Below, one piece after another: positions 22,450 through 34,469 of a stretch of DNA of 64,000 nucleotides. The stretch covers positions 2,241,350 to 2,305,349 of the forward strand of contig KB722738.1 of NCBI GenBank assembly GCA_000349905.1. The letters are read 5' to 3'. Both the position numbers and the translations under genes were made by a program. The notes below the pieces were generated by a model that did not search any database, was not told the origin of the DNA, and saw only the letters and a program-made list of their open reading frames with translations. The DNA comes from Volvariella volvacea V23 (lineage: Eukaryota > Basidiomycota > Agaricomycetes > Agaricales > Pluteaceae). The first letter of the stretch is position 1, and every line of letters begins with the position of its first letter.

Positions 22450-24816
22450 TCACAAGCAACGCCACCGGAGTTCAGCTCGCAGAACGGGATACGAGAGAGA
22501 ATACACCCACGAACTTGAACTGTCAGGTCCCGGATTCTGTCCAGAGGGCTCATTCAGATACCCATTGCGGATCGAGTAATGGCCGTGTCCTCCTGGACCG
22601 CTTTCCTCCCGTGATAATCCCGTGGCTTCTCGTTCCCGATCGATTACGTCGCTGGGGAGTTTGTGACGGTATACAGGGGTATGAACTACTGATGTCGTTG
22701 CATCCCTGCCGGTGGCGTCCCCAACCCATTGTGCCCAATCCTCTGTGCGCCCCTCAGGCCAGTGCTGCGCCAATTGCTCATCTACCAAATCTATCAAGGA
22801 TTTCATATCCCCCCAGACCTTCTGTTCTTGCCATTTTCTGCGATCGTCATCGTTGATGGGGAGCGCTAAAAGTTGTTTCTGGCAACGACCCAGCCAATTC
22901 CTATGAGAGTTGGAAGATAACAGCTCCGCAGATCCTGGGTGATCCCGTCTGCCACCATCGAGCAAGCTCCCGAAAAGCGTTAGGGTATGGAAGCAGGTCT
23001 GCAACTGGACGTCATCCAGGCCGCCATCTTCCTTGATGAGGTTGAAAGATGGCAACTTGAGAGGATGTGTAAGCACCCAGAAAGGCATGTGGGAATGGGG
23101 TTTAGCAGCAGAGAACGCGATAAGACACTTCATAAGGGCCCGTTCGTCCGCGTTGGGGAAGGCTTTGGTGTTGTTGCAATAGTACTTGAAGAAAGGCTCG
23201 ATGATATCTTCGCTGTTGAACAATTTGGCTGAAAGTTCTGGGCTCTTATTGATACAGTCCACAAGACGCCTGATCAGATAGCGCCTGAGTCGTTCATGCT
23301 GGTGAATAGGAAGTTGATGGAGAATAAATAGCGAAAGGCATTCCTTATCACCCCCACTAATGAACTCGCTAATAGGCTTTCAGCTCAGATAGTTTAGGTG
23401 GCGTGTAGACATGAACTCACCTTAAGTCATCTTTTTCTCGCTTATGAACAAGCATCTTCACGCTTTTGTCGTCCAAGTCATCCAGTGCAAGGTCCAATGA
23501 CTTGAATACGTCCAAACGATGTCCGAAATGGTCTATAATCCAAGAAATCCCATTGATCGTGTCAATACCAAGCAATTCACCGCCCTGAATCTCGTGCCAG
23601 CAGTGGTCCAACTCCAGCCACCCTTCTTTTGCTTCAAATTGTCCGGTATTCTCGTTGAGAACCCACGCAAAATCCTCTCTCAACTTCTGTCGTAAGCTGT
23701 TCATCAAGTGCCCCCGTCTCATCATACGCAAACACTTTTTGACCCCATATTCCCTAGCGGACCACCAATACGCCTGGAGTGTACTCAAACTTTGCGAGAA
23801 GAATCGAAGGCATCGCACACTGGGTTGCAGTGCAAGATAAAAGAGCCAAGCCTGCGGCGATTTGTATGGGCATTGGGCTATAATTCGCTGGGGATCGATT
23901 GTGGATATGGTGAACGCCTGGAGAGCAGGAGCAACCGCGGTAAAGAACAACACGATTAGGGGAAACGCTACCACACAGGTTACGATGCCTGCAACAGTTC
24001 TGTTGAGAGTCCAGAGGAGATCGAGTATCCCGATAAAAAATAAAATGACGGCGACTTGGAGCAGGATCGGAAGCGCGCTGATAATTTGAGGGACCCTCCA
24101 CGCTTTCAATCCTCGATAACGCAGTTGTCGGATAGGGATCGCATCCTTGGGTAGCATTGCGGCGTCGCGTTGGAATTCTCGGAGCCATTGAAGACATAGG
24201 ATACCGATGAGCACGGTCGACAGACTGAGAATGAGGCTGGAGAACCAGAATATGTTGACTCGAACTTGATAGGGTTTTGTACCTGTCTCTACGTCTATGG
24301 CCTCACTGGAAAGGATGATGCCTTCATTTTGTATGGCAGTGCTGGTTACGTTTAATATGGCGGAAAGAAGTTTAGTGGTATTGTCGTCGTAGTCGCCATC
24401 CTGCAACCATTGACAGGACTCGACGACAAAGGCAGTTACAGTGGCTGCAAACAAACCAGTCTGGGCCATTCATACGAGGAATTAGGGGAACACGAGAGAA
24501 CTCGCTGTCGACGTACAAAAATCAGGAGGTTTTGTATCTCTTCGCTCCAGTTACGGCATTCACCATTGTCATGCTTCTCTACGAGATCATTCAACATCTT
24601 CCAAGGGTCCTTCGGTTCCTGGAAGCATTGTTGGCCGCAGTCGAGCTTATCATTTTTGAATGAACTCTACCTGTCCGATATGGGTCTATTATACTTAGTC
24701 TTAGGTGGTATTACTATCAATAGGGGAGCAAAACTCACAGTGTCCTGTCTTCCAGTAATATTCGTGGTACTGTTCCTGTAATCCCCATATTGTGCATCAT
24801 CCGTCACCGAGTGCAT
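22450..24816 (-). CDS. DUF6535 domain-containing membrane protein
   Basis: DUF6535 proteins form a large, expanded, uncharacterised family of basidiomycete membrane proteins. My model starts at MHSVTDDAQYGDY (24816-24739). The next exon contains CFQEPKDPWKMLNDLVEKHD. The core exon has four hydrophobic segments: TGLFAATVTAFVVESCQWL, IFWFSSLILSLSTVLIGILC, ISALPILLQVAVILFFIGIL and TCVVAFPLIVLFFTAVAPAL. The splice joining this core to the last exon uses the acceptor TATTAG before CGAGTTC, giving DDLSEFISGGDKECLSLF. A long soluble C-terminal part of about 300 residues follows, ending around 22450. Total length is near 690 residues. Topology and function are unknown. The first exon and the exact C-terminus are the least certain parts. 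Confidence 0.8.
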
Positions 24817-25500
24817 CGATGGGCGGATCCCAAGGCCATACAAATACGGTGAAGTTTGGAACGAATCATAACGAGCAGAGTTGAAAGCCTTCACACACGT
24901 GAAATCAGCTAAGAGAATCGGAGAGAGGACGAGCACGTACCATGAGAGCCGGCTGACACGGGAGCAAGAGTCGATGCACATTGTGCGGACGACTTAAGGG
25001 TTATGAATAAGCGCATAGTCCCAACTTGGGAGAATGGCCATCGTCCAAACGCCATTCAAAGCTCGCGCACGTTCCTCAAGGAAGTGCCTTGCTGTCATAT
25101 GACTGACATAGCCCTGCCCGCTGGCAGTGTTAGATTTACGGCCCAAGCTGTCTATTAGCTTGGGTGATGGGAACAGCGTCTTGATTCGTGCTGTTCCGGC
25201 CGCAGCAACTGGTGCCGAAGCCTACGTTGATTTCTCAACGAGAGTGTCGAGTTGAAGAGCTTGGTGGGTTGTGGCAAGCCGGCTACAAATCAATTCCCGG
25301 TGGTCAGATGACCGGTCCGCCCTCCCACCCAGCATCGTAACAAAGACATGGAATTATTTCACTATAACTATTAGACAACAGCAAGGATTATAGTACAATG
25401 AGTCTGTCCACGAGTGTCATTATAAGAAGGTCCGAAAAGGTTTAAGTCCAATTCAAAAGAGTCCAGGGGAAACGCTAGTCAAGTCCGAGCGGTTGAATCA
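24817..25500. other. Intergenic with two adjacent perfect hairpins
   Basis: Flank between the 3' end of the secreted Cys-rich gene and the 5' end of the DUF6535 gene. Two inverted repeats sit side by side at 25142-25164 and 25170-25197. No gene is seen. Confidence 0.55.
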
Positions 25501-26361
25501 TTAATTACAATTGAAGTAGTTCCCCGGAATCACTGCAGGGCATCCTTGTGTATCTATTCCAAAAGGTTAGCATTTCTTGAGTGTAGCATATGACGTAATA
25601 GCGGAGCACCTTTATCCAATGGACAATCAGCCGGATCGTCACAGCACTTGATGCACGCCCGAGGCGCACTTGGTTCAACGAGCTCCACATAGTGTCTATA
25701 CCTGAAAGTAGTATGTTAGATATCTCATTCGTGGTGCTGGGTATATCGAGAATTTGTCTTACCCCAAGCAGACACTACCTTGCGGGTTTCCCAGCCCACC
25801 CGCACCACCGCTTGAATCGTACTGCCCACCATCGTCACTAGGATTCAACCTACTCAGCTTCTCAGGTCTAATGCACCCAGTCACTGTCGATTCATATGGT
25901 TACAGTTAATCAAATGCGTGAAATGGAGGAAATTACATACGTTGAGCATATCTTCCACCATTTCTACCGTAACCCGTCTTAAAAGCCACATTGCTCCAGA
26001 AATCTGGAGGTAATTGGCCTTGTTGGGAGGAATATCGGCCTGCAGGGGAGCAGTACGTCTTTGTTCCCCCAGGGTATTCGCTATCCCCAATGTTCGTGTG
26101 TGGATTTCTATCAAAAAAAGGGTCAGGTATAAGCTATGTGATTGGTATCACATCACAGGCATACCTTGGCATGATCATACTGTGCAACAAGCAACATCAT
26201 GACTGGTTTGGATATGGCATTGGTGTAGGAACGTACCAGAACTTCTCAGCATCGGTAACATAGACAATATTGTCGACTGCTTGTCGATTCTCGATAGGAG
26301 TAGCATGGACAAGTGTGCCAAGGCTCGCACTAAGCAAAGTCATGGTAAGAGACAGCCGCAT
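25501..26361 (-). CDS. Small secreted cysteine-rich protein (conserved fungal family, function unknown)
   Basis: The N-terminus MRLSLTMTLLSASLGTLVHA is a clear signal peptide, probably cut near residue 20-27. The mature chain reads DNIVYVTDAEKF, CMIMPRNPHTNIGD, TYCSPAGRYSSQQGQLPPDF, YAQLTGCIRPEKLSRL, SVCLGYRHYVELVEP, ACIKCCDDPADCP and GCPAVIPGNYFNCN. I count at least ten Cys in the mature part, implying disulfide bonds. I believe related sequences occur in other basidiomycetes and in Mucoromycota, but no function comes to mind. The model has six exons. The second is only 15 nt (26165-26179) and supplies most of CMIMPR; without it the join creates a stop. Length is about 175-180 residues. The stop TAA is at 25501-25503. 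No membrane anchor is seen. Confidence 0.85.
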
Positions 26362-26867
26362 CTTTACGAGGTGAGTAAGAAATCGTCAATAGCTCGTGAG
26401 GCTCAGCTCGGGCCACACTTCCTCTCATTTATACCCTCAAAAACAACCCATCGATCTGGGACTAGACTCCATCGGTAGCGAGTAACCGTCGCGGTAAACT
26501 CCATTCGCCACTCAAAAATGATATTAATAGAACGGGGAGGGTCATTTCGAAGAATGCCCTACGATCCTAGAGGGAACCAAACGAGGCTCCGCTAGCCCCG
26601 GCGTAGACTCGCTCCTTCAAGCTTTTGGGCAGATGACCACCAAAAGCGGTCAACGAACACCGCAAAATCGAGGAAGGGGCCGGATCAAAAAGAGGTAAAG
26701 GCATAACGTGGATTATGCTTGCTTGGAGGTATTCGGACAGTGATTGGCGAATCAGGTGTCATCGCGCTCTGAGGTCGCATTTAGTGGGGACTTAATTCGG
26801 GATGTTATTCAAATTCGAATGTGTGAAGGAAGAAGGGAAATGATTATTGATTAGTCGAGTGCGTAAT
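26362..26867. other. Intergenic, promoter of the secreted Cys-rich gene
   Basis: About 500 bp between two minus-strand genes. No gene and no obvious TATA box were found. Confidence 0.5.
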
Positions 26868-28255
26868 CTACATGATGAAGGGGAACATGGCCTTCCGTCC
26901 ACGTGGGTATTCCTTGCCAAACTCTTTTTTATAATTCCTATGCTTTTTCAAAGCCCAGGGGAGCATCATGTAGACACCAGCAAAGATGAACACCCATGCT
27001 GAGGCATTTTATCAGTCACTACTCGACATCTCGACTGGAAGGACGCGTCGTACCTGCAATGCTGTTGCTCATCAAGCAAACGACGACCCATGCTACGGTT
27101 TCAAAGAAGTAGTTCGGGCAAGACACCAATCCGAATCCGTAACCATAAGGAATTGCACGGGTACGTGTCCCTTCAGGTCGGAGGTTGCGTAACGTCAAAT
27201 GTGTGTGGAGGTTGGAGAGCTCTGCGAACTAACAACAATGAGCAAGAAGCACCGAAAAATGTAAAAGAACTTACAGCCCAGATCGCGGTTCCAATCCATA
27301 GGAATGTCTGGTTGTCGCGTATTGTGTTGACAATGTAGGGTGATGTTGCGGAATAAGTTGGTCTATAGAGATCCAAGGCGAGGAAGAGGCCTAGGCGAAA
27401 TTTGAAATATCGTGATTAGAGGCATTGCACAAAGTATTCGGTTAGTGCGGCCTTACCACTTAGGAACCAATAGTGACCGGAGCTATACGTCAGACGTCAG
27501 TCGAGATGCATGTGATTGTGTTGCCGGAGAGCACATACTTTCTGAAAATATTGAAGAGAGGCATGGTACCATGCGAGAACCGATGTACACTGTCCAGAGA
27601 ATTAGACAAGAGCGCTGAACGACACAAAAGGCACCTACAAGAGCGTCTCAAGCTCACGCTTGACAAAGTGTAACATGACGAAAATGTATAGATATCTATG
27701 AGTGCGAGGAATCCTGGATTAGAGCCACCTTTCAGCAATAATGAAGCGGAGACCAACTTTTGTAATTGACTGTGCTGTACATCTTGACCGTACCACAGAC
27801 GTGGGAAGTGGTAGAATAGAGGATGGATGAGCAAAGGTCCCGCCTATCGCCATACACGCGTCAGCTTCTATCAACAAGAACAAGGTCGACGCAAACTCAC
27901 GTATTCAGTCAAGAATACCGTCTTCCAGCTCACTTGTGGTCCCAGATCCTTGACCTGCAGCTCCAAGCCCTTCCCAGAGAGCACATCCAGGACTTTGGCG
28001 TCATCTCCCAATGCCTGCCTTTCGTTTTTCACCGTGATCTTCTGTCGGTCTGGGTAGAACTAGAGGCACGCCAAGTGAGCACAAAACCGAACTGCGCAGA
28101 CAACTCCGTGACTGAAGATGCACCTTGGGGTATTTGGCAGCAATGGAGGCCTTGACGTCCGCTACGGTAGCTCCGTCTTTGACGTCAATATTGATAGGAA
28201 AGTTTGGCGCGAACGATGGAGGCCTGGACGCTGCTGAGACGACGAGCTTGACCAT
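26868..28255 (-). CDS. tsc13: Very-long-chain enoyl-CoA reductase (Tsc13/TECR)
   Basis: Tsc13 reduces trans-2-enoyl-CoA with NADPH, the last step of each elongation cycle of very-long-chain fatty acids in the endoplasmic reticulum. These acids feed sphingolipid synthesis. The N-terminus MVKLVVSAASRPPSFAPNFP begins a ubiquitin-like domain (about residues 1-80, including GLELQVKDLGPQVSWKTVFL). Membrane segments follow, with GPLLIHPLFYHFPRLWYG. The C-terminal steroid 5-alpha-reductase-type domain contains HLTLRNLRPEGTRTRAIPYG, then GFGLVSCPNYFFETVAW, the family's catalytic-site region. The protein ends KKEFGKEYPRGRKAMFPFIM, with stop TAG at 26868-26870. Several short introns keep frame. The upstream neighbour is an AA9 gene on the same strand, about 300 bp away. 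Functionally it acts downstream of the fatty acid synthase further right. Confidence 0.93.
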
Positions 28256-28550
28256 GGTCAGTGGCAGTTGGGAGTTGACTGGCTCGAAATTCCTGCAACC
28301 CTTACGTGAGTGTGGCGCATGATTATTAATAGACAAACACGTAGATCTCCCCACGATATAGGAGTGTTGATACGAACCTACTATTGCCTTAATCATTTTG
28401 AATAAGGGCACAATATTCAACAATTCGGAGTGCATGTCGTATGTACAGTTTGATTTGAAATATAATATATATGATAACCACAAGCAAGGAGATCCACAGT
28501 AGGAATAAGAACTATCTCGATGAACATCGACATAGATTGTCAGAATGGTC

Positions 28551-29982
28551 TTAAGGGACACATTGAGAGTACCATTCTGTTCGTTGCACAATAAGTACGC
28601 AGTATGCATCTCAAAAAGCTCCACCCACCGTTTGTGACCTTGCATGTACCCTGAGCACATACAGTGGGTCCACTATCGAGGTCATAAAGGTTAGATGCAG
28701 CCCTAATAGTAAATGGATCTTATGGGATACTTACGTGTAGCCATTCTGTGTTCGCAAACTCGTAAGCATACCCTAGAAAAACCGAGCAATAAACCAGAAC
28801 TCACCCCTCCACATTGTCCGTAGAGTGGAACTGTACCGCCAGTTGGGGCGCTGCCTCCACTAGTTGTTGTGCCGGTAGGTCCTGCAGGAGGCTTGGGGGT
28901 AGAGCCTGCACCAATGAAACCGCCTGGAGAGCCTGACCAAGGTGCAGGACCAGGGTACTGGTAGTTGTTGTGATTGGCGCCGATGGTGTAGATGTTATAT
29001 CTGATTCCGGGAGTGGAGTCAGTATAGGTACCTGCAAAAATCACGTTTAGCAGTAGTCACAGTGAATGCTAGGAGCTGAAGGATTTGCGTACCAGGGAAA
29101 GTATTTCCAGCCGGCAGGGAATCGCCGCCGCTCGTTGTGACACGAACTTGGACACAGCTCATGTACATTTGCACGCCGCGAACGGGATTTTGGCTGTATA
29201 GCGTATCTGCCTCGTGCAGAGCAGCAATCTCGGCTATGGTCGTGTTATCAATAACGACATTCACATACAGAAGTTATTACTTACCACGGAAGAGATAATC
29301 TCCAGCAGGGACGTTGGGAACATAGACGGTATGCTTTCCACGGGCGTTAATGAGCTTATCGACAGCCCATGAACCACCGGTGTAGGCTTCAGCAAAGAGC
29401 TTGGTCCAGACGTTGCCCGAGCCGTTCGAAGAGGCAGGTGCAATAAATGCTTGGACTTTTTGCGGAGTCAATAAAGGGAGTGGTGCATTTAAAGGCGTGG
29501 ATAGTCCTTACCAGGTCCTTTGTGGGAGGTGTCGATGATGTCGTCCCCACGCCTATCGTAGTCATTGAGGATTACTTGGGGGAACAGATTGAGGAGGCTG
29601 TTGGAGACTTACGCGTCGTGGTACCACTCAAAGGTGAATGCATCACCGGCCTTGACGCTCACCCAGTTGGAAACGACTATAATTCGTCAGTGCGTTAATC
29701 ACAATTCCAGGTGGAAGAGAATCTTACCTCTGTTGTTGACATTACAGGCCATAGCACTTGACCTGAGATCTTTGACTGGGTTGTTGTTGGGTGGAGAGCG
29801 GATCTAGTCAGGAATCAAGCTCAGAGGCGTGTAACAACAACGATGTGATGAGACAAGTAACACACATATCTGTTTCGACCATCGCCTTGGTCAACACCAT
29901 TGACCCACACTGACCAGACATGAGTGTGTGCCAACGCCGACGCGGCGAACGAAGCGAGTACAACGAGAGACTTGAGCTGCAT
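28551..29982 (-). CDS. AA9 lytic polysaccharide monooxygenase with C-terminal CBM1 (copy 1)
   Basis: AA9 enzymes are secreted copper monooxygenases that oxidatively cleave cellulose and related glucans. The signal peptide [18 protein letters not shown] is followed directly by His1 ([16 protein letters not shown]), the first ligand of the copper histidine brace. The second brace His is in ALHEAD, and the axial Tyr region is [11 protein letters not shown]. Other family marks are [18 protein letters not shown] and [10 protein letters not shown] short Gly/Pro/Thr linker leads to the CBM1: LYGQCGG, then [20 protein letters not shown] and YSQCVP. The CBM1 is built from several tiny exons, one of 11 nt (28735-28745). 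The stop TAA is at 28551-28553. Length is about 320 residues. A perfect TATATATA lies about 84 bp upstream of the ATG. Its tandem paralogue lies upstream on the same strand. Confidence 0.94.
28735..28745 (-). other. 11-nt microexon in the CBM1 of AA9 copy 1
   Basis: AATGGCTACAC is flanked by AG (..CACAG) and GT (GTAAGT). It joins GGG and TGGACCC to give CGG-N-GYTGPT, the conserved CBM1 core. Confidence 0.8.
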
Positions 29983-30065
29983 CCTCTTTACAACCTCTGA
30001 GAGTGGCTGACTTGAAAGGATTGCCTTGAGTAAATAACCTATCGCCACTGCGTTTGTATGGGTAG

Positions 30066-30073
30066 TATATATA
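30066..30073 (-). promoter_or_regulatory. TATA box of AA9 copy 1
   Basis: TATATATA, 84 bp upstream of the ATG at 29982. Confidence 0.6.
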
Positions 30074-31772
30074 CCACCCGGCCGCCCTTCGCAGAAATGT
30101 CGCAAAAAGGGCTACCCGAACCCCAATCCCAACGGAGATGCCAAGAGGGAGGTCATCGATGGCTTACTATAGAGGATACAATACAACCATCACACAGAGA
30201 GACGCGGAGTATACCCAAGAGAATCATTTCGACCTCGTTGCGGATGTGGGCATGGGATAATGGAGGTACCTCCAGGGTTCTTGATCTTCGGAATGGGGAA
30301 ATAGTGTCAGACCTATTAGAATGAAGGACTCAAGTAGTTAGGGCCATTGGTCAGAAGCAAAAGGCGTTTGCCGAATCGCGTGGACAGTGAAATGTCGGTC
30401 CCGAGATTTAAAACTCTGCCTCCGACTCTGCGATGGAAATGGTCTTCATAAGGTCGCTTGCACTGACCACCAGATTGAGCTGTTAAGGTCTCTAGCAGAG
30501 AGGGTCGCTTGTAAAAGAAATTAGCACTGTATGACCTCCCGAAGGGAAAGCACAAGCCTATTCACCGTGATAGACTTTCCGACAAACCGCCTAAATGCAC
30601 CCGTTTCCCCAGCCTCGGATTCGCCACGGGGAAATAAGCTCGATATCGATCCTCGAGATCCGAAGCTGAAATAGCTCAACTAGTCGAATTCGGGGCGCTG
30701 TGGCGTTCAGGACCCCTGAAGGGATTATTGTGTGTTTATTGCGGGACTGTGGCTTCGAGTAGTAGTTGAGGAGGTGGGGCGTTTGACCGACGTAAGCCCC
30801 TATGAGTGCTTAGCAACGTCATAGAGTATGCTATGCGTTGATCATCGTGTTCGTTGCGGAGTAACGTGGGCTTCAAGCAGGTACTACTATGCATTATAGA
30901 CATGCAAACTAGAAACTCCTGCGAAATGAGTGCAAAATTTGATTGGAAGCAGAACACATGCAGAACTTGAAGGATAAACACAAAACTCACCACTGTCCAA
31001 CCACCTTTCTCATTTCCGCGTTTTTACCTTGTGCATTGTCACAGACCCCGAATCCAACGGAAAATCAATATACCCTAGGATCAGGGCATGATACGTTTTG
31101 AATGAACGAAGCATTCAAGCAAATGGTGGCGTCAGATAAGTTCGGCAACTTCCAGGCGTTTGAACTATGTGCACCTCATGGCTCCAGGCTCTGGCATTGC
31201 AAGAGAAGAATACAGACAATGATCGTAAATGCACCGCTGATGGCTCGGGAGCGGCCTTAAATTAAACTGGTTGTCATGCTGCTGATCCAAATTGATTAAT
31301 ATGACTATACGCCATGTACTTTCTGTCAGATATCCGCATCTCATCTGATGAAACGAACAATAAGTACCGAGAATACAGCCAGCATTTCACCCCGTCCAGA
31401 AATCAGCAAAAGTATACCTTCTGGGAATAAACCTCCTTGACTGCTCACGAATCGCTTTTGCTCTTGGGAACATTGGCCGCCGTACTCAGGCTCAAACCAC
31501 ACCCAATCTTTATCTCAAATCCAATTGCATTATATCGCTAATGCCAGTATATATGCAGGTGGCAGATGCTGGGTACGTTACTCCAGGAAACGTATATAAG
31601 TAATGAGTGTAACTTGCTGAGATCTCTCACCGGGGAGATCAACGAGCAAAAGTAGGATGCAGGTGCAGATGCAGATGCGTAGGTATCATGTATTTCTATC
31701 CTCGTCCCAGACGAGGCGCCAGTGATCAAAATGTCAAAACTCCACGAATCGAGTCGAGTTGTGGACTTTTAG
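30074..31772. other. Intergenic between the two AA9 genes
   Basis: About 1.7 kb with no convincing gene. A 14-bp perfect palindrome, TGGAGGTACCTCCA, is at 30261-30274, about 280 bp before the AA9 copy 1 start. The rest holds only short chance frames. Confidence 0.5.
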
Positions 31773-33253
31773 TTAGGAATGCATTGAGAGTAGTAATCTG
31801 AGGACAAGGTTCGACGTCAGGACCGATATCGTTGGGAATGAGTTGAGAGTGAAAGCGCCAAACTTACCGTTCCAGAATTTGCAGGTGCCCTCAGCGCAAA
31901 GGGTAGGGCCATTGTAGTTGATCTACCAGTCGAGGTCAACCATGATATCCCAAAATTAACAACCAACATGTACTTACGCCTCCGCATTGATAATAGAGAG
32001 CGACGCTACCTGGCACGCTCGTGGGGGTGCTGCTAGGGGTGCTGATACGGCTTGTGGTGATACGTGTGGTGGTGGGCGTGTTGACTGTGGTGGATGTGGT
32101 AGTGGGTGTGTTGACTGTAGTAGATGACGGTCTGACTGTGGTGGAAGGCGTGGGCGTCGATGGGGCCTCGGTGGTGGGGCGGGGGTTTTGGGGGGCACTG
32201 CCGGCTCCAATGAAACCTCCGGGAGAGTTTGCCCAGACAGCAGGACCGGGGATGGGGTAGTCGTTGTGGTTGCCACCGGTGTAGACGTTGTATTGGATTC
32301 CAGGAGTGCTATCGGTGTATGTGCCTACATGCCTGGTAAGGGGGTGTTCACGATGTGAGGGAGTGGAGTGTATTTACCAGGGAAGGAGTTGCCAGCGGGG
32401 AGGGCGAGGTTTCCATTCGAGGTGATACGGACTTGCACGCAGCTCATGTACATTTGAATACCACGGGCGGGGTTTTGAGTGAAGAGAGTGTCAGCCTCAT
32501 GGAGTGCACCAATCTCAGCTACGACCAGGCAATAACCTTTCAATACCAAGTGACATTCATAGGACGCGTGTACTTACCGCGGAAGAGATAGTCTCCGGCA
32601 GGGACGTTGGGGATGAAGACGGTGTGCAGGCCGCGGTTGGAAACGAGTTTGTGCACAGCAGAGGTACCACCGCTGTAACCCTCAGCGAACAATTTGGTCC
32701 ACACGTTGCCTTGTCCATTGGACGAGGCCGGGGCAATGAATGCTTGGACTGTCGAGGAGTCAGAATAGCGAGAGCTATGGATTTTGTCTGTACTCACTAG
32801 GTCCTTGGTGAGAGAGATCAATGATATCATCCCCACGGCTGAGTGAGTTAGGGTTACTATCCTGTTGACTGGAAAATAATACGCAGGGCGTACGTGTTGT
32901 GGAACCACTCAAAGGTCAGGGCATCGCCAGCTTGAACGCTGACCCAGTTAGGAACAACTGGGCGCTCGTCAGAAATACCGCTCAGGAAGATTCAGGACCA
33001 GCCTACCTCTGTTGTTGACATTGCAAGCCATTGCGCTGGACTGGAGGTCCTTGATGGGATCATTACTAGGAGGGGAACGGATCTATTGCCAGTAAATATT
33101 GGAACCACAGGATACACCATTTGGTTGGCAGCTCACATATCTATTCCGACCATCGCCCTGGTCGACGCCATTCACCCAGACGCCGAAGACGTGCGAGTGG
33201 GCCAGGGCGCTTGCTGCAAGCGAGGAAACGATAAAGAGTGACGAGAAATGCAT
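31773..33253 (-). CDS. AA9 lytic polysaccharide monooxygenase with C-terminal CBM1 (copy 2)
   Basis: A paralogue of the neighbouring AA9 gene. The signal peptide [18 protein letters not shown] ends just before His1 ([16 protein letters not shown]). Shared marks are [44 protein letters not shown] with the second brace His, and [11 protein letters not shown] with the Tyr. The linker is much longer than in copy 1 and is Thr/Ser/Pro-rich ([20 protein letters not shown]), with an internal repeat of TTVNTPTTT. The CBM1 reads [24 protein letters not shown], then DYYSQCIPN. The stop TAA is at 31773-31775. The second CBM1 intron of copy 1 is absent here. Length is about 350 residues. A TATA box lies about 75 bp upstream. 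Confidence 0.94.
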
Positions 33254-33327
33254 CCTAAGTTTTACAAAAGGTGGTTGAGAAGGAAAGAGAGAAAAATTGG
33301 TGAGGTGGAATCATCCACCACACGAGG

Positions 33328-33334
33328 TATATAA
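33328..33334 (-). promoter_or_regulatory. TATA box of AA9 copy 2
   Basis: TTATATA on the minus strand, 75 bp upstream of the ATG at 33253. Confidence 0.55.
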
Positions 33335-34469
33335 GCATTTCCGAGCATAGCACGCGTACAAAATAATAAATGCCGCAGCCATAATAATGAGCTGCCGAGA
33401 TGTCATTAATCCATTAACCCTCGCCCTTGAGGCCTCGGTAGCGTGCAGAGAACGAGGTTCGTTATGGTGATGGTTGCTGGATAAACATATCTAAGCGCGC
33501 TTGGCCGCCCATTATGGAAGAAGGATGTGAGGTGCCTGAAGTCGACGGGTAAGCGTCATGAAAATTACGAGGAATAAACGATAGAGCAGGAGCGGTATTC
33601 GTCGGTCTCCGCATCTTCGCAAGAGGCATATCGGCGAGTTGCATAAGCTCGATCACCAACCTGAGCACAGGGCGGGTGCAGGACCTAAGGATCGATTCCG
33701 CTTCTATTGGGTGACATTGTGCGGGTCCAAAAGGTTTGAAACCTGGTTGCTTGCTGACGTTCGCGAAGATCTCGACCTGCTTATTCTGTAATTGCCTCCG
33801 TAGCTTGGTCCCAACTGTGAGAGCTCCGTAGACATGCAAGTAAATTCATTTCACGAATCATAGAGTGGATACGATTCGGACTCTTGCATGGTTGTCAATG
33901 AATGAAGAACACATGAGTGGTGATGCCCAAAGTTAAAGACGCATGCACCTAAGGCACCCTCGAGCACCTTGATAGGTGAGCGCCCTCTTTATTCTTCTAC
34001 CCTCCAGGACCACTTTGCTCTCTAATGCCTCCGTGACAACATTTTATTAAGGTCGATCTTGGAATACGTTTTTCCATTAAGACCTGTCGTACAAAGCGTG
34101 TACCTACGTGCGACGGTACGGACAGTTGCTCTTAGAGACGATCGTGAACACACAACTCCTCAAAAAACTCCGAGATATGATATGGTCCCACTCACCGATC
34201 TTCCCTATCACTCAGGACGGGTAGGAGAATTCTCGGGGATATTTGCGTATGCAAAATTGGGTGGGCTTGGACCAGGTTTGAACTAGAAGTTCTTTGCGTT
34301 GCAATGTCGCATTATTCTGCCCATTGTTGCCATGATACTCGTCGAGTCGGAGTGACGGACGGGAGCAACGAACGAAATGGCAGTCTGGGCGTGACGGTCA
34401 CGTTGCGTCATACTGTGATTGTGTGACATGTAATTTTGTGACCCGAATCCGACTTTGTCGTCGCTGTCC
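33335..34469. other. Intergenic, divergent promoter region
   Basis: Lies between AA9 copy 2 (-) and the ABHD11-type gene (+). A minus frame at 33462-33839 opens with TTG and has no motif. No gene is supported. Confidence 0.5.

Noticed and set aside
33462..33839. 125-codon minus-strand frame
   Set aside because: Opens with TTG, has no motif and no supporting exon structure.
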